From positions 764,199 to 828,198 of the forward strand of contig NW_022985450.1 in assembly GCF_010093595.1 (NCBI RefSeq): a stretch of DNA of 64,000 bases. The letters run 5' to 3'. A program made the position numbers and the translations under genes. The notes beneath the pieces were generated by a model that saw only the letters and a program-made list of their open reading frames with translations, ran no database searches and was not told the origin of the DNA. This document shows positions 45,631-56,845 of the stretch, piece after piece; the stretch's first letter is position 1; every line of letters begins with the position of its first letter. The DNA comes from Mytilinidion resinicola (taxonomy: Eukaryota; Ascomycota; Dothideomycetes; Mytilinidiales; Mytilinidiaceae).

Positions 45631-46749
45631 GAAGATTCTTGAGATGAAGGGAAAAAATCGCATAGAGCAGCGAACTGAAGTAATTACTTCTAAATCTATT
45701 AGCGGGAGAGCTACTGTATAGAACATACCTACCTAATCGCGCGTGGCCATTAGAGTGAATGTGTACCCAGCAGTGATACGCTCTTTTCATATAGACGCAT
45801 CCCCGCAGCTAAGGCAAGAAAGCACCCGGAGACGACACATCAAGCTTTCTGAGCGTTCACCTAACGGCGTGGCTGTATGCGCTGGGTGTGAATTTGTGAC
45901 GGAGTATCGTGAGCCGGCGGATAAATTATATGTTACCAAAATTGAGATTGAGGGGGCCGGGGACGAAGAACTGTAACGTCGGGAGGAAAGGTGGGCCGAG
46001 AGAAAACAAGAGCACCTATGGTCAAGAAACATGAGGAAGCGATAGCGGAGAAGGTACAGAGAGTCAAAACCGTGGCATAGTAGTATGAATACGTTTATTC
46101 AAAGATATTCAAATTGGACCCACGACTTCGCATTGGATTTTCAAATTTGGTATGCGGGAAACCTCCGGACCTTACTCGACCGGGCGTCTCCACAGGTTTT
46201 GGTATTTCTCGGCGGCCACAGAGCACCGGCTGACGATCTCCCAAATGAATACAATGTGCGTGGCAAGCTGAGAGTTGGAAATCAGGGGAACTGGGGAAGC
46301 TGAACTATAGTCCTCTCTCTCTCGTCCTGATAAATCTGTCTCACGTCCCGAACTTTACCACGTCTAATCTTTGAATGTCAGAAGTCCTCTAGCGTGCCAA
46401 GGATATCACGATATAGTGTGAGAACGTTACGAGGATACGGCCATGATAGCAGCTCTCGCTAGCCTTACCAAACTACTAGCTCTGGCTGCGGCGACAGATC
46501 TGCAAATCTAGGAAGACTCCCTCTCCTCCTAGTTTTTTGTGCGGAATGATACTAGCAACTACCGTAGTGTTGAGTATCTCCTCCTCCTGCTCCACGTTTT
46601 GCTCAACGGGTGAGCCAAAAAGGAAACATGCCTGCGGCTACCGCAAATCGCCCAGCCCTGTCAATGTGGTATCGTCTAAGCAAGTTCTATTTTCCATGAC
46701 TCCAAAGCAACTAGTCGGTATCGTCTTCTCCCTAGCGACTGACAGTGGG
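45631..46749. other. Intergenic with possible gene relic
   Basis: A 77-codon plus frame at 45743-45976 includes SPNGVAVCAGCEFVTEYREPADKLYV and may be a relic exon, but nothing joins to it. 46155-46295 is a diverged repeat (copy B of 37848-37985). The rest is empty. Confidence 0.35.
46155..46295. repeat. Diverged dispersed repeat, copy B
   Basis: Partner of 37848-37985; shares TTTTGGTATTTCTCGG and flanking similarity. Both lie on the 3' side of a C2H2 paralogue, at different distances. Confidence 0.4.
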
Positions 46750-49531
46750 TCATGTTGACTCCCAGAGATCCATTGGAGCCGCGAGCTCATCGACTTCAGT
46801 CCCCGGGGACCGAACATGCTCTTGCGGTAGCAGATCTACATTGTCCCAACGCAGTCCTTCTTTGCTAGGAGGTATGATGCTATAGACGCCCCTGTCATCC
46901 GCGATGCCATCTGAATTGTTCTTGTAGTCCAATTCCTGCTCAAGAGGCAGTAGTGTAGAAGATGACGCTCCGGAATTGATGTAGTGCCATAGATCTGCTG
47001 ACGGAGGGATGGGCTCGTCAAGGTTGTCGAACGAACATCCAAATCCCATATGCCGTGTAGAGTGGCTGAAACTGGCGAGAGTATCATCGAAGGCTTCGAC
47101 GTCCGTGGCAATAAACGTGGCAGGTAGTTCTAGACTCCTCAGATTAATGGCCCCCTCGAATATCATTCCGGGAGGTTGGAACGTGGCCTCGTTTAGAGAA
47201 TCTTTGGATGCATCGTTAATTCCTGTTGGGGCGGAATCTTTTCCATGAGCGATGAGGTCACTCGCATTCGCTGGCATCGAGATTGAAGCTGCTCGATCTG
47301 CACTAGCGCTCATATCCCTTTGGTAAGTCAATTTGACTCCGTCATAGCTTTCTCGCACAACGGCTTCGATAGCAACACCAAGATCCTTGCCGATTTGCGT
47401 GACATACTCCTGAATGAGCTTTTCGACCCCAGCCCGGACTCTCCGCGGCAGCTCACGTCGACAATATCGTTCGTACGCAGATTCAGGCGAATACTCATCT
47501 CGATCGTAAACTATAAAAATCCATCGTGAGCTTGATTACGAATGAGAAACTCCTGAAGGCGTACCCACATGGATTAGGCAGGTTGGTTCTATCATCTTCA
47601 GGAAACACCATCTTATAGATTTCCTTCCACTTTTGGATATCTGAATGTTTTGACCATCCTTTTCTACAGCGCAGCTTTGATTGCCTGTCTTGGTCTACGC
47701 CCTCGCTTGCACGCGCTGCCTGTTTTTCGCAGATCTTATCTGCGTTTAGATGTGTATTTAGTGCCTCGGCGGAGTTTAACCCTAAAGAACAACGTTGACA
47801 AGTCCACACTGCATGGGCGCGATAAAGATGTTCTCTACTGCCGCGTCAATATCAACCCAACTGCGTTGACAGCTTCCATGACTTACTTTAGCTGATGAAT
47901 TCTAAACCATCCAGGTCCGTTACACGGGCTTTTATTGTGCTTATGTGGATCACGCTTGAAGTACGGACATGCGAATCTTCTTTCTGCCTTGCGGGCGTCT
48001 TCATCTTTACCTAACTTCACTCAGGTTGCCACTACTAGCGTGTCAGTGGCGTTACATCTTTCCATATCCGTAACAAGGGGGAACAGGGGNNNNNNNNNNN
48101 NNNNCCCCCCCCCCCCCCCCCCCTTTCATAGGCTATATATACGGGCCTTATGCCTCTTCAAATCAACACAGAACTGCTTCTTCACAACCTGAGAACTTCC
48201 GTCGCTTGTCTCCATTATCTTCGTCATCATCCTCGTCGTCGCTGTCGTCCGGAGGGTCCGGATCACAGTCTTGACCTCTCGGCCGCTTTCTTCCTGCGCC
48301 GAAGGAATTTTCCTCTCGCTTTCCGTTCCCAGAATTGGTTTGCCCATTTGGAACTGGTCTGTTGCTGTTGGATGTACCGATGGTACATTTGATGATCCCA
48401 GATTCAGAATCAAAGAAGAAATGTATGTCGTTCATTAGTCTGTCGACAATTCCATGGGTCAAATAGGATATGGTGGAGTTCATCGAGAGGTTGTCGAATG
48501 AGTCGTTTCCAGAAGTTTCACATTCGCTAAAGTGATCTATCTCTGTGTCGCTGCTTTTTGTGGATACATTGTCGCTACTAGAATGCCGTGAAGAGATTGA
48601 AGGGCTATATCTTCTTTCTGATCCGATATGTGAGATGGAGTCGATCGGTCTGACGCTCATATTCGACGAGCATCGCGGTTCCCGGAGGTTACCTCCTAGC
48701 GCTAGGAAGATTTCGAGGCATTTATTCGGAACCCTTGCTACATTGTGGTGTAAGGGCTTGGGAAACCCTGTTCCAGCTTTTCCAAATACGTTCTGGTCCT
48801 GGGGACCTCGGAAGAGGTAACCGTTACTATGATTCGCTGAGCTGCTATAGACGGAATCTGTGATGTACCCGGAGTCGGCCTTTCCTATTACCGAAGAATG
48901 AGATGGAAGATGATCTAAGGCCACAGATACTTAGCGGGAGCAAGGAGACAATGAAGCCTATAAAGAACGAACCTTTTTCTTTCAGATAGTTCAAGTCGGT
49001 GGGCCTGTTCCAACACGTTCCGAGTGCCGTTATGTGCTTTACAATTTCAGGTAAGTCAAATCTAGATGTCTCCGACCGCAGAAACACTGTCAAGGCATCG
49101 CAGTCCCGCGGTATGCCCAATACACCTTCGTAATCCGCGTCAATCGGGCTCTTGAGTAAGGAATGGTTGCCAACTTCCGCATTCGCACTCGCTTTGGCGA
49201 TTAGATGGACGCGTGTAGATTCGTCGACCCGGGATGATAATGCCCACGGTCGCGTCTGAAAATCATTACTTAGAGATGTAGGCACGAGAAGGGATGGAGT
49301 AGAAGATTGCGGGAGGACAAGCTTATTGATGTCGAAAGTGAACCTGCGGTAGTTGAGGTCGGAAGTAAACCTGTCATAGTTTTCTGGGTCGGAGGAGTCG
49401 TGTTTGACGCTTTCGGAACGATGACCGCAACTGGGACATGCTTCAAGAATCGTATAGTGGTATACGTAGCATTCGTTGCACTCCTTCACCTTCACCATGG
49501 GCAGATCCGGCATCTCAATTCCCCTTGGCAT
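46750..49531 (-). CDS. Fungal C2H2-type zinc-finger nuclear protein, paralogue 2
   Basis: Five exons: 49531..48973, 48929..48189, 48010..47887, 47834..47569, 47510..46750; phases all agree; 816 aa. The ATG at 49531 is the first in frame. CNEC...CPSCGH near the N-terminus parallels the ribbon of paralogue 1. After a long Ser-rich and then acidic/basic stretch (DDEDDDEDNGDKRRKF) comes RFACPYFKRDPHKHNKSPCNGPGWFRIHQLKEHLYRAH, then WTCQRCSLGLNSAEALNTHL. The fourth exon (266 nt) has exactly the length and phase of the second exon of paralogue 1, and its last exon keeps RYCRRELPRRVRAGVEKLIQE. Introns 1 and 2 here have no counterpart in paralogue 1. Intron 2 contains the N gap. The putative nuclear role is inferred. 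Confidence 0.83.
48090..48123. other. Assembly gap (15 N) followed by 19 C
   Basis: Fifteen ambiguous bases at 48090-48104 adjoin a run of 19 C (48105-48123) and are preceded by GGGG on the other side. It falls inside intron 2 of C2H2 paralogue 2, so the coding frame is not affected. The poly-C may be a sequencing artefact at a hard-to-read locus. Confidence 0.9.
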
Positions 49532-50387
49532 GCTGGTAGAGGTATTCGATAGCAAGACCAGTAAGCATGAGCCGTTGGCGGTGTAACGTAGAGTTACCGT
49601 CGAGCCATCCGGCCTGCCGAGAGAATGAGGTTGGTATTCTAAGAAGGAGAATGAAGTTGGAGAGCTATGAGGGACCCCCAGACAAGTATGGGGATGTCGC
49701 GGCTCACCATACAGTATCCCCCCCTGTACTTGAGAAAATACTCAGCTGCGTGAAAGCAAGCTGCGAGTTGGGGGAGGAGGCTGAAACACGGAGCTAGACT
49801 GTAAATAAGCCATAGCTTCGTAAAGATGCACGCAAAACCTCCCTATTCGCGTTACCTTTTCCAACGTGACCTTCACGACGTTCATCAACTACATCTTGTC
49901 CTCTTTTCTAGGAATTGGCACGGCTCTGCTATGTTATAGCCCAGACTGAGACGCGAGCCATCCTTGCATGTCCATTCGACACTGCATGATACGATATCGA
50001 TAAAGTGGGCAAGGTGTGTGAGGCCTGCTGGGTACTCTACCGGTGACCTTGAACTCGCCAAAACTCTCTTATTCGTCCCGCTTTTCTGCCCCTCAGGTCT
50101 CTCTGTCGCAACTCAAACTTCACGACTTCCATCAAGTAAACTTTCTCACGATCAATCGCCCTCATCTGCTCTAAAGTGAATCGAAGCAGAAAGAACCCAC
50201 AAAGCGCAAGGAATGAACTGCGCCAAAATCGGCCACAGATTTCGATGAGATAAGTAGATATTCCCATCATGATTCTGCTTCATCTAGATTTCCTTCTCAA
50301 AGTTCTACCGTGCCCCAACTTCATTAACACCTTTCAATGGCCCTTAACGCCCGCATATGAAACCCCAATCCCATCATTCCTCCCCCA
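49532..50387. other. Intergenic, promoter of C2H2 paralogue 2
   Basis: Occupied largely by the repeat described above; no gene. Confidence 0.4.
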
Positions 50388-50410
50388 TCACTTCATCCCC
50401 CCATTCAAAT
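49825..50410. repeat. Segmental duplication, 5' flank, copy B, with internal repeat
   Basis: 50012-50410 aligns with 42423-42720. In addition, 49825-49915 and 50050-50150 resemble each other (CCTTCACGACGTTCATCAACTACATCTT against ACTTCACGACTTCCATCAAGTAAACTTT), so this flank was itself partly duplicated. Copy A lacks about 100 bp present here between the CACGA block and the ATTCTGCTTC block. Confidence 0.6.
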
Positions 50411-52716
50411 CCCTAAACTCCCCCCTCAAACACCCCACCCCCTCCCTCCTCACCTCCTCGACTAACTCCACCACCTTCGGCGCAATACTCTCCTCATCGA
50501 ACCTAAAATGCTTATACGCCGCCGCGCCCGGCAAGCTCTTCCCAAACGAGCTCATGCTAATCCCCGCATCTGCATACCTCTCCCACCCGTTCACCGCATA
50601 CGCCTCAATCACCACCCGCGGCGCGTTCGAGCGGTACTGCAGCACCTCCCGCTTATACTCCACCGGCTGCGCTTCGAAAAGCCGCTGGCACGGGAAGCTG
50701 ACGACGCGCGCGCGAATGTTGTATTTCGAAGCGAGAAGCTCGCGCGTTTGCATAGCGAAGACCATCTCCGCGCCGACGCCGATGAGGGTGACGTCCGCGT
50801 TGGGCTCTTCGACGAAGACGTAGGCGCCGCGTTGGACGCCGTCGCGGGAAGAGTGAGAGGGGTACTAGGGGACGTTTTGGCGAGAAAGAGAGAGGATTGA
50901 GGGGGTGTTCTTGGCGTTCAGCGCGGTGACCATGGCGCCGGCGGTTTCTTCGCTGTCGCAAGGGCGGATGTAGAGGAGGTTGGGCATGGCGCGGTAGAGG
51001 GAGGCGAGGGCGATGGGTTGGTGGGTGGGCCCGTCTTCGCCGGTGCCGATGGAGTGGTGGGTTGCGATGTGGATGGTTTGGAGGTGTTGAAGGGCGCCCA
51101 TGCGGAGGCCGGGGGCCGCGTAGATGTAGAACATGAAGAAGATGGAGGTGATGGGGAGGATGGTGCCTTTGCCGAAGGCGGCGAGGCCGTTGCTGATGGA
51201 TGCCATGGCGTGTTCGCAGATGCCCCAGTGGATGTAGCGGCCGGTGTAGTCGCCGTTGAGGCCGTAGGCGGAGCGGAAGTCGGGCTACAGAGAATCAGTT
51301 TGCAGGTACGTGGCAGTTAAGTGGAGTTATACTGACGTTTTGGAAGTCAACGTTGCCTTTCCATGCCATGTTCACGGAAGGAGACAAATCTGCGGTTTCA
51401 ACCATCAGATTTGGCAACTTTGCGGCAAGCGGGTTGTAGACCAGCCCCGCAGACTTTCGAGTCGCTGTAGGTGTGGTGGGAGATCCTCTTTCGAGGGAAT
51501 AAACTTCATCCAGTTCTCCGTCTCACCCTTTATCCTCATCTGGAACTCGGCATGGAGCCCGGGATACTCAGCCGCATACGCTGACACGAGCTCATCCAGT
51601 CTTTCTCCAGCTGGCGACCTCTACTCTTCGTTTCCCGGAAGAAGGCATACACCTCATCAGAGATGACGAAGTGCTCCTCGGGGTTCATCCCGTTTTGCTT
51701 CTTTACATGCGCAACAACGGCCGGGCCAAGAGCAGCGCCGTGTGCTTTTGCGTCGCCTGCGACCTGACTACCAATCCCAATGATCGTTCGCACGTTTACG
51801 AATGTAGGCTTATCCTTGCTCGAGCGGGCGGCAACCAGTGCGTTGACGATAGCCTCAACGTCATGGTTCCCATCCAAAATATCAATCACATTCCACCCGC
51901 AAGCACGCATCTTGGCATTAACGTCTTCGGCACTATTCGCAATGTCGGCCGACCCATCGCAGGTGACCTGGTTGTTGTCATAGATAACGGTCAAATCGTT
52001 CAGCTTCCAGTGACCAGCGAGCTGGATAGACTCGAGCGCAACACCTTCTTGAAGATAAGCATCACTGATCATACACCACGTCATGTTATCGACCAGCGAG
52101 AACCCCGGCTTGTTATACACCGCCCCGAGATGCTTCGTCGCCATCGCAAGACCAACGGCATTCGAAATACCTTGACCCAGTGGGCCAGTAGTGACTTCGA
52201 TACCCTCGTGCTCGATCTCAGGGTGGCCAGGACATAGCGAGTCCGTCCGAGTGGAGTGGTAGGTCTTCAATTGATCCACAGCCATGTCCTTGTAGCCTGT
52301 AAGATGGAGGAACATGTACTGGAAGATAGAGGTGTGGCCGTTGGATAGGACGAAGCGGTCGCGGTTGAAGGACGGGTTTTCGGTTGAGTATTTCATGATG
52401 TATTTCCAGAGCGCAACGCCGATAGCTGCCATTCCCATTGCGCTCCTAGTTGAGATGTCATTATTGAGTTTTGCGAGTTTAAGCGTGGTACGTACCCTGG
52501 ATGTCCTCCCTTGAACTGCTCACATAAGTCGACAATGAAAGAACCAAAGGTACGCAGCACCAGATTTGTCTTTTCTACATCTTCTATTACAATATCGTCT
52601 GCTGTAGCAGATGACTGTTTGCCATTGACAGTTTTGAGCGGGAGATGGTTCAATGTCTCAACGGGGACTGCAAAGGGCACCGTGGTGTACGAATGATGCG
52701 AAGAAAGAGAAGGCAT
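50388..52716 (-). pseudogene. Transketolase, decayed
   Basis: Readable from the ATG at 52716 with introns 52495..52446 and 51336..51285. Family landmarks: CEQFKGGHPGSAMGMAAIGVALW, FVLSNGHTSIFQY, TGPLGQGISNAVGLAMATKHL, YDNNQVTCDGS, and later GRYIHWGICEHAMASISNG, TGEDGPTHQPIALASL and the C-terminal AYAVNGWERYADAG. Total length about 690 aa, normal for the enzyme (ThDP-dependent transfer of two-carbon units in the pentose phosphate pathway; the set also fits dihydroxyacetone-synthase-like transketolases). Lesions: frame change near 51598 (after LEKD), frame change near 51478 (CCACCACACC), and TAG at 50865-50867 where the surrounding RQNVP-stop-YPSHSSRDGVQ suggests an original Gln. The gene is not expressible as it stands. 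It is the divergent neighbour of the broken dehydrogenase at 53.3 kb. Confidence 0.88.
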
Positions 52717-53306
52717 TGAGCGCGAAACCTGGGGGAGCAATCGAAGGACTCTTTTTCAACATTGTGGCAAGCTCCCATAGCTCCCCTCTTCAAAACATCG
52801 CGACCTCCATGGAAGCTGGACGAGATTATGGTGGGGCGGCGGGGAAGGCCATAGGGTGCGAGGAGCGCTTTGAGTATCCTATCTCGGCTTCCAGCTAGCC
52901 TACCATTCTTTCAGCGCCGCGGATTGGCTACACACTAACAAATTCGACCTCGTCAAAGTAGACATCGTAAGCGCACCCCGCGACGTCGCGTTCCCGGAAC
53001 GCGGCACGCGCCTTTTCCTTCAACCTCCCCAGGTGGAGCAACTCCACCTGGCACGTACAGACTTTCTGGGAACGCAGAAACCCTGGCCACGGGTCTCTGG
53101 AAGCCATGTGCTCTGGCAGAACTGGCATGTAGAATCGGGTAAGGACTCCGTCTTTCTTTTCCTTCTCGTCGCGGGGTTCTATCAACATATTCTCTCACCC
53201 CTCACATATCAATTTCTCCAGACTCTCACCATCAAGTCTTCTACAACCTTCACCCTTTGTACCTTACGCCACATACACCCTCATCCTCCCACCTTCCTCT
53301 CCCAAA
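52717..53306. other. Shared divergent promoter region, with an unidentified minus frame
   Basis: Lies head-to-head between transketolase and dehydrogenase remnants. A minus frame at 52928-53188 ending ARAAFRERDVAGCAYDVYFDEVEFVSV looks protein-like but is short and I cannot assign it; it may be a relic of a further gene. Confidence 0.4.
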
Positions 53307-54405
53307 ATGTCCCCCGGCGCCATAATCCCCGACCTCGCCCTCCCCTCCTCCATCCCAGCACCGCCCCCGCCGCCAGCCCCTCGCCCTCCCTCTTCTCCCT
53401 CTCCCAAAAGACCACCGCCATCAGCGGCGCCCGCCGCCGCCTGGGCATCACGCTCGCCGCCGCGGTCCTCGAAGCCGGCGGCCACGTCGCCTGCATCGAC
53501 ATCCTGCCCACGCCCTCCGAGCTCGAACGGAGCGCCCTCCTCTCCCTCGCCAAATCCGCTGCCCCCAAGCCGCTGACCTGCACGTACTATAAATGCGACA
53601 TCACCGACGAGCCTGCGCTGGCGGCTGTGATAGCTAAGATCGCCGCGGGGGCGGAGAGGGTGGACAGCGTGTTCTGGGGTGCGGTGGCGTGCGCGGGGAT
53701 CCAGCAGAAGATTCCCGCGCTGGAGTACCCGGCGGCGGATTTTGAGCGGATTCTGAGGCTGAATGTGGTGGGGACTTTCTTGACGGCGAAGATAGGGGCG
53801 CAGATAATGAGGGAACGCCGCGTACGCGGCAGTATTGTTATGATTGCGAGTATGAGTGGGCAGGTTGCGAATAGGGTATGTTTGTTTTCTTTTTAGACGC
53901 GGAGAGGGGGGAGGATGGTTTGGTTTTGGGGATGGAAGACTAATGAGTGGGATTGTGGCAGGGGCTTACTTGCACCGCGTAAAATACCTCTAAAGCCGCC
54001 GTGCACCAGATGTGCCGCAGCGTCGCGCAGGAGTGGGGGCAGTATGGGATTCGTGTGAATACGATCTCCCCCGGGTACATCCGCACCGCGATGACGGATG
54101 AGCTGCTCAAAGCAGAGCCGGAGGTCGAGAAAATATGGATGGCGGGGGCGTTGCTTGGGAGGTTGGGCGCACCGGAGGATTTCAAGGCGCCGGCGGTGTT
54201 TCTGTTGTCGGAGGGGAGTGCGTTTATGACGGAGGCGGATTTGAGGGTTGATGGGGGCCATTGTGCGATCCAGCCGCTTTGGATTGCGGGACAGGTCATG
54301 AGCCATCCGAGCGAACACAAGGCGATTCTAGAAGTGTATGAGAGAATTGAACACGAGACGGGGTGGGGGACGAAGTGGCGGATGGATGATTTGAAGGAGT
54401 ATTAA
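53307..54405 (+). pseudogene. Short-chain dehydrogenase/reductase, decayed
   Basis: Starts MSPGAIIPDLALPSSIP at 53307, then changes frame near 53360 (continuing SPSLFSLSQKTTAISG). The nucleotide-binding stretch reads SGARRRLGIT, where the family has SGGARGLGIT, so a key Gly position is Arg. AAAVLEAGGHVACIDI and LRLNVVGTFLTAKIGAQIM follow, then SIVMIASMSGQ. After an intron (53877..53961) the frame is short by one G. The active-site block reads CTA-stop-NTSKAAV with TAA at 53980-53982 exactly where the catalytic Tyr of YxxxK belongs. The rest (MCRSVAQEWGQYGIRVNTISPGYI, LLSEGSAFMTEADLRVDGG) is intact to TAA 54403-54405. The sequence fits the fungal sorbose-reductase/arabinitol-dehydrogenase-like group. 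Not functional. Confidence 0.85.
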
Positions 54406-55473
54406 GGGGATTTGAGCGACTAATGTTGGTCCACTGGCACCTTGCAAGACGCGCGTACAGAGTGCTTCAGTGCATTCTCCGAACCAGCGCTCCATGCCGA
54501 AATTTCGACGAGGCGAATCGGACTAACATTATGCGCATGGCCGTCACCTCAGCCCATTTTCGATATGGCGGCACCTGGCACGTTTTGTAAGAAACCCGAT
54601 TCCGCGATGACGCCAAGCGAGAAAGCTGGCTTCCTCATTCCAGTCCAGTGCCTATAAACCGCTCTAACGTACTCATCACGTCTGATGTGCTCTAACGCCA
54701 TAGATGCCCTTGCACTTCTTGCCACTACTTGTAGTGCCTCGTGTTTAATCAAGATTCCAAATCCCATGGAAGTTGGGCTTTTGGAACGACTGCTAAATTC
54801 CCGACGCCACCCCAGACAGCGGCATATAGAACTATGATATAGACGTACAGGGCGATTCATTGCCCCAAATCTGTAGAAGTACTACACGCACTGGCAGTAG
54901 GAAACGTACGAAGATCTTTGACGAAACACTGTATCCTTACGAGACTCCAGAAGCAATACCATATAGAATATCGACCCAAACTCCTGGACCCGAAACCCGT
55001 CCACGCGTCGTCTATGATCGCCTAACCTTCCCGCTCTGGGCCCAATTCGTGCCGCTGGTTCGTATCGAGCTACCACTAAAGTCCCTTTCGGATATGTGAT
55101 CCGGACACCCCGCATGAGTCTAGGATGAAAAGGGATGCGCCCCAGACCATCTCACTTTCCCCGGATTTGCACTCGAACCGCGTCTCCGCCTACCGGTCAA
55201 CGCTCCGGGCACCCTGACTGGCTGAACAGCATCTCGTGATGGAACTCTAAACCTCGCCACAAGCCTGCCGCATGGCGAGCCCACGGGTCATGTCCCAAGC
55301 AGTCGGACCGGCTCTGAAACTTTCTTTCCAACACTCCTCGTAACCGCTCTCAGTTCCCGCTCTCACCGCTCACCCTTCGCAAACTTCAACCTCGTCGCAC
55401 CCCTCGCGACCCGTTTTCTCTTGTGTAGAATGGCCTTGCCCGCCGTGGCCGCCTACCAAGCGTGTTTCGCAGG
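54406..55473. other. Intergenic, 1.1 kb
   Basis: No supported gene. Text at 55163-55181 has a T-arm-like word (see rejected items). An upstream ATG at 55430 opens a 15-codon frame before the next gene and could act as an upstream ORF. Confidence 0.4.
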
Positions 55474-56697
55474 ATGACAAGCGCCTCGTTCCATTTCTAC
55501 AACGGCCACCAGAATGCCACCGCAGTCATCGTCGTCGTATGCTCCGCCATCTCCCTTTATAATGCGCTCGAGCTGCTACTTCTCATCCTGACCACTTTCC
55601 ATGTGTACCGCGGGCTGTACTTCTCGTCGCTTGTTGCCGCGAGCGCCGGGATAATCCTCTACGTCCTCGGGTTCCTATTCGAGTACTTCAAACTCGCGCC
55701 GGAAGCGGTTGGGATCGCGGTGGACACGTTAGGATGGATGCTGATGGTGACGGGACAGAGCGTCGTGCTCTACTCGCGACTAGGCATAGTCATGGGGGAG
55801 GGGAGTAGAAGGGGGCGAGTGTTGAAGGGGGTGAAGTGGATGATAATACTCGACGCATTGATCTTCCACACGATGACGACAGGTACGCTCTCCCTAATCC
55901 CCCGCTTCAGCATCACCCATCAAAGTCTCGGCACCACAATAAAAGAATGAAGCTGATAGGAACCAATAGTCGTCGTCTTCGGCGCCCACTTCAGCACCCA
56001 CGCCTTCTACACCGCCTACATCTACATCGAAAAAATCCAAATGACCGCCTTCACCCTCCAAGAATTCATCCTGTCCGGCCTGTACATCCACTTCGTCCTG
56101 CAGATCCTGCGCTCGCGCCGCCCGGGCTTCATCCCCACCTCCGCCACCACCTCCTCGAACTCGCATCCGCGAACCTCGTCTGGCTCGACGAGGCGCATAA
56201 TGTACCAGCTCTTCAGCATCAACGTCATCATCATCGCGCTGGATATCGGGCTGTTGGTCGTCGAGTACATGAACCTCCATGTCATGGAGCAGACGTTCAA
56301 AGGTGTTACTTACTCCGTAAAGCTGAAATTGGAGTTCGCGATCTTGAGTAAGCTGGTCGAGTTGACACGACCGGCCGCGGGGCATGGGACCGCCGACGGG
56401 ATGGAGTTTGCGTCGAATGAGTGGACGTCTTCTGGGACAGGACCGCCCATGGGACTAGAAGATCTTGGGGGAAGGCAGGGGAGTGGGGCGGTGAATTGCT
56501 TCTCAACGGAGTGGTATGACGGCACTGATCATGATCATGGCGTTGAATTGGGGAAAGTGGTGACGGTGGACAAACCGAGGTGGTTGGAGGAGTTGGAGAA
56601 GGAGGGGGTGGAGCGTGTGGAGCGGGTGTATTCGAGGAGAGGGGAGGGCGGGGCGGATGTGTTGTATGCGGATGCGATGAGGTCGTTGGATAGGTGA
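55474..56697 (+). CDS. Fungal multi-pass (about 7-TM) membrane protein
   Basis: Two exons, 55474..55882 and 55970..56697 (87-bp intron, GTACGC/CAATAG); 378 aa. The ATG at 55474 precedes a short glycosylatable ectodomain (NGHQNAT), after which seven hydrophobic stretches follow: VIVVVCSAISLYNALELLLLIL, LVAASAGIILYVLGFLF, VAVDTLGWMLMVTG and IILDALIFHTMTT before the intron, then HFSTHAFYTAYIYI, LQEFILSGLYIHFVLQIL and QLFSINVIIIALDIGLLVV. The C-terminal tail of about 140 residues is acidic and basic mixed without cysteines. This matches the large group of uncharacterised Pezizomycotina receptor-like 7-TM proteins. A GPCR-like or transport role is not decidable. Confidence 0.8.
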
Positions 56698-56791
56698 TGG
56701 AATGGTAATCTTGTTCAACTTGCGATGGATTCAAAGTTACTGATACGCCTTGACATGGTTAGAGAGGAGAGGGATTAATAGGAGAGTGGTC

Positions 56792-56816
56792 CACGTGATA
56801 GCAGACATATCACGTG
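56792..56816. promoter_or_regulatory. Perfect E-box dyad (CACGTGATA, 7-bp spacer, TATCACGTG)
   Basis: A perfect 9-bp inverted repeat with a CACGTG core in each arm. CACGTG is the target of bHLH factors. It stands 30 bp upstream of a TATA box. Confidence 0.55.
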
Positions 56817-56845
56817 TGAACCGCGTGATGCCGGGTTTGACGGGG

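Noticed and set aside
48105..48123. Run of 19 C as a biological element (i-motif/telomere-like)
   Set aside because: Directly adjoins an N gap in an intron; more likely an assembly or sequencing artefact.
53301..53580. Pro/Ser-rich and antisense Gly/Glu-rich frames in the N-terminal part of the dehydrogenase
   Set aside because: Shadow frames of the GC-rich SDR coding sequence; the true register changes at a frameshift near 53360.
55163..55181. T-arm-like word (GGATTTGCACTCGAACC) suggesting a tRNA
   Set aside because: The loop is two bases too long and no acceptor, D-arm or anticodon arm could be paired around it.
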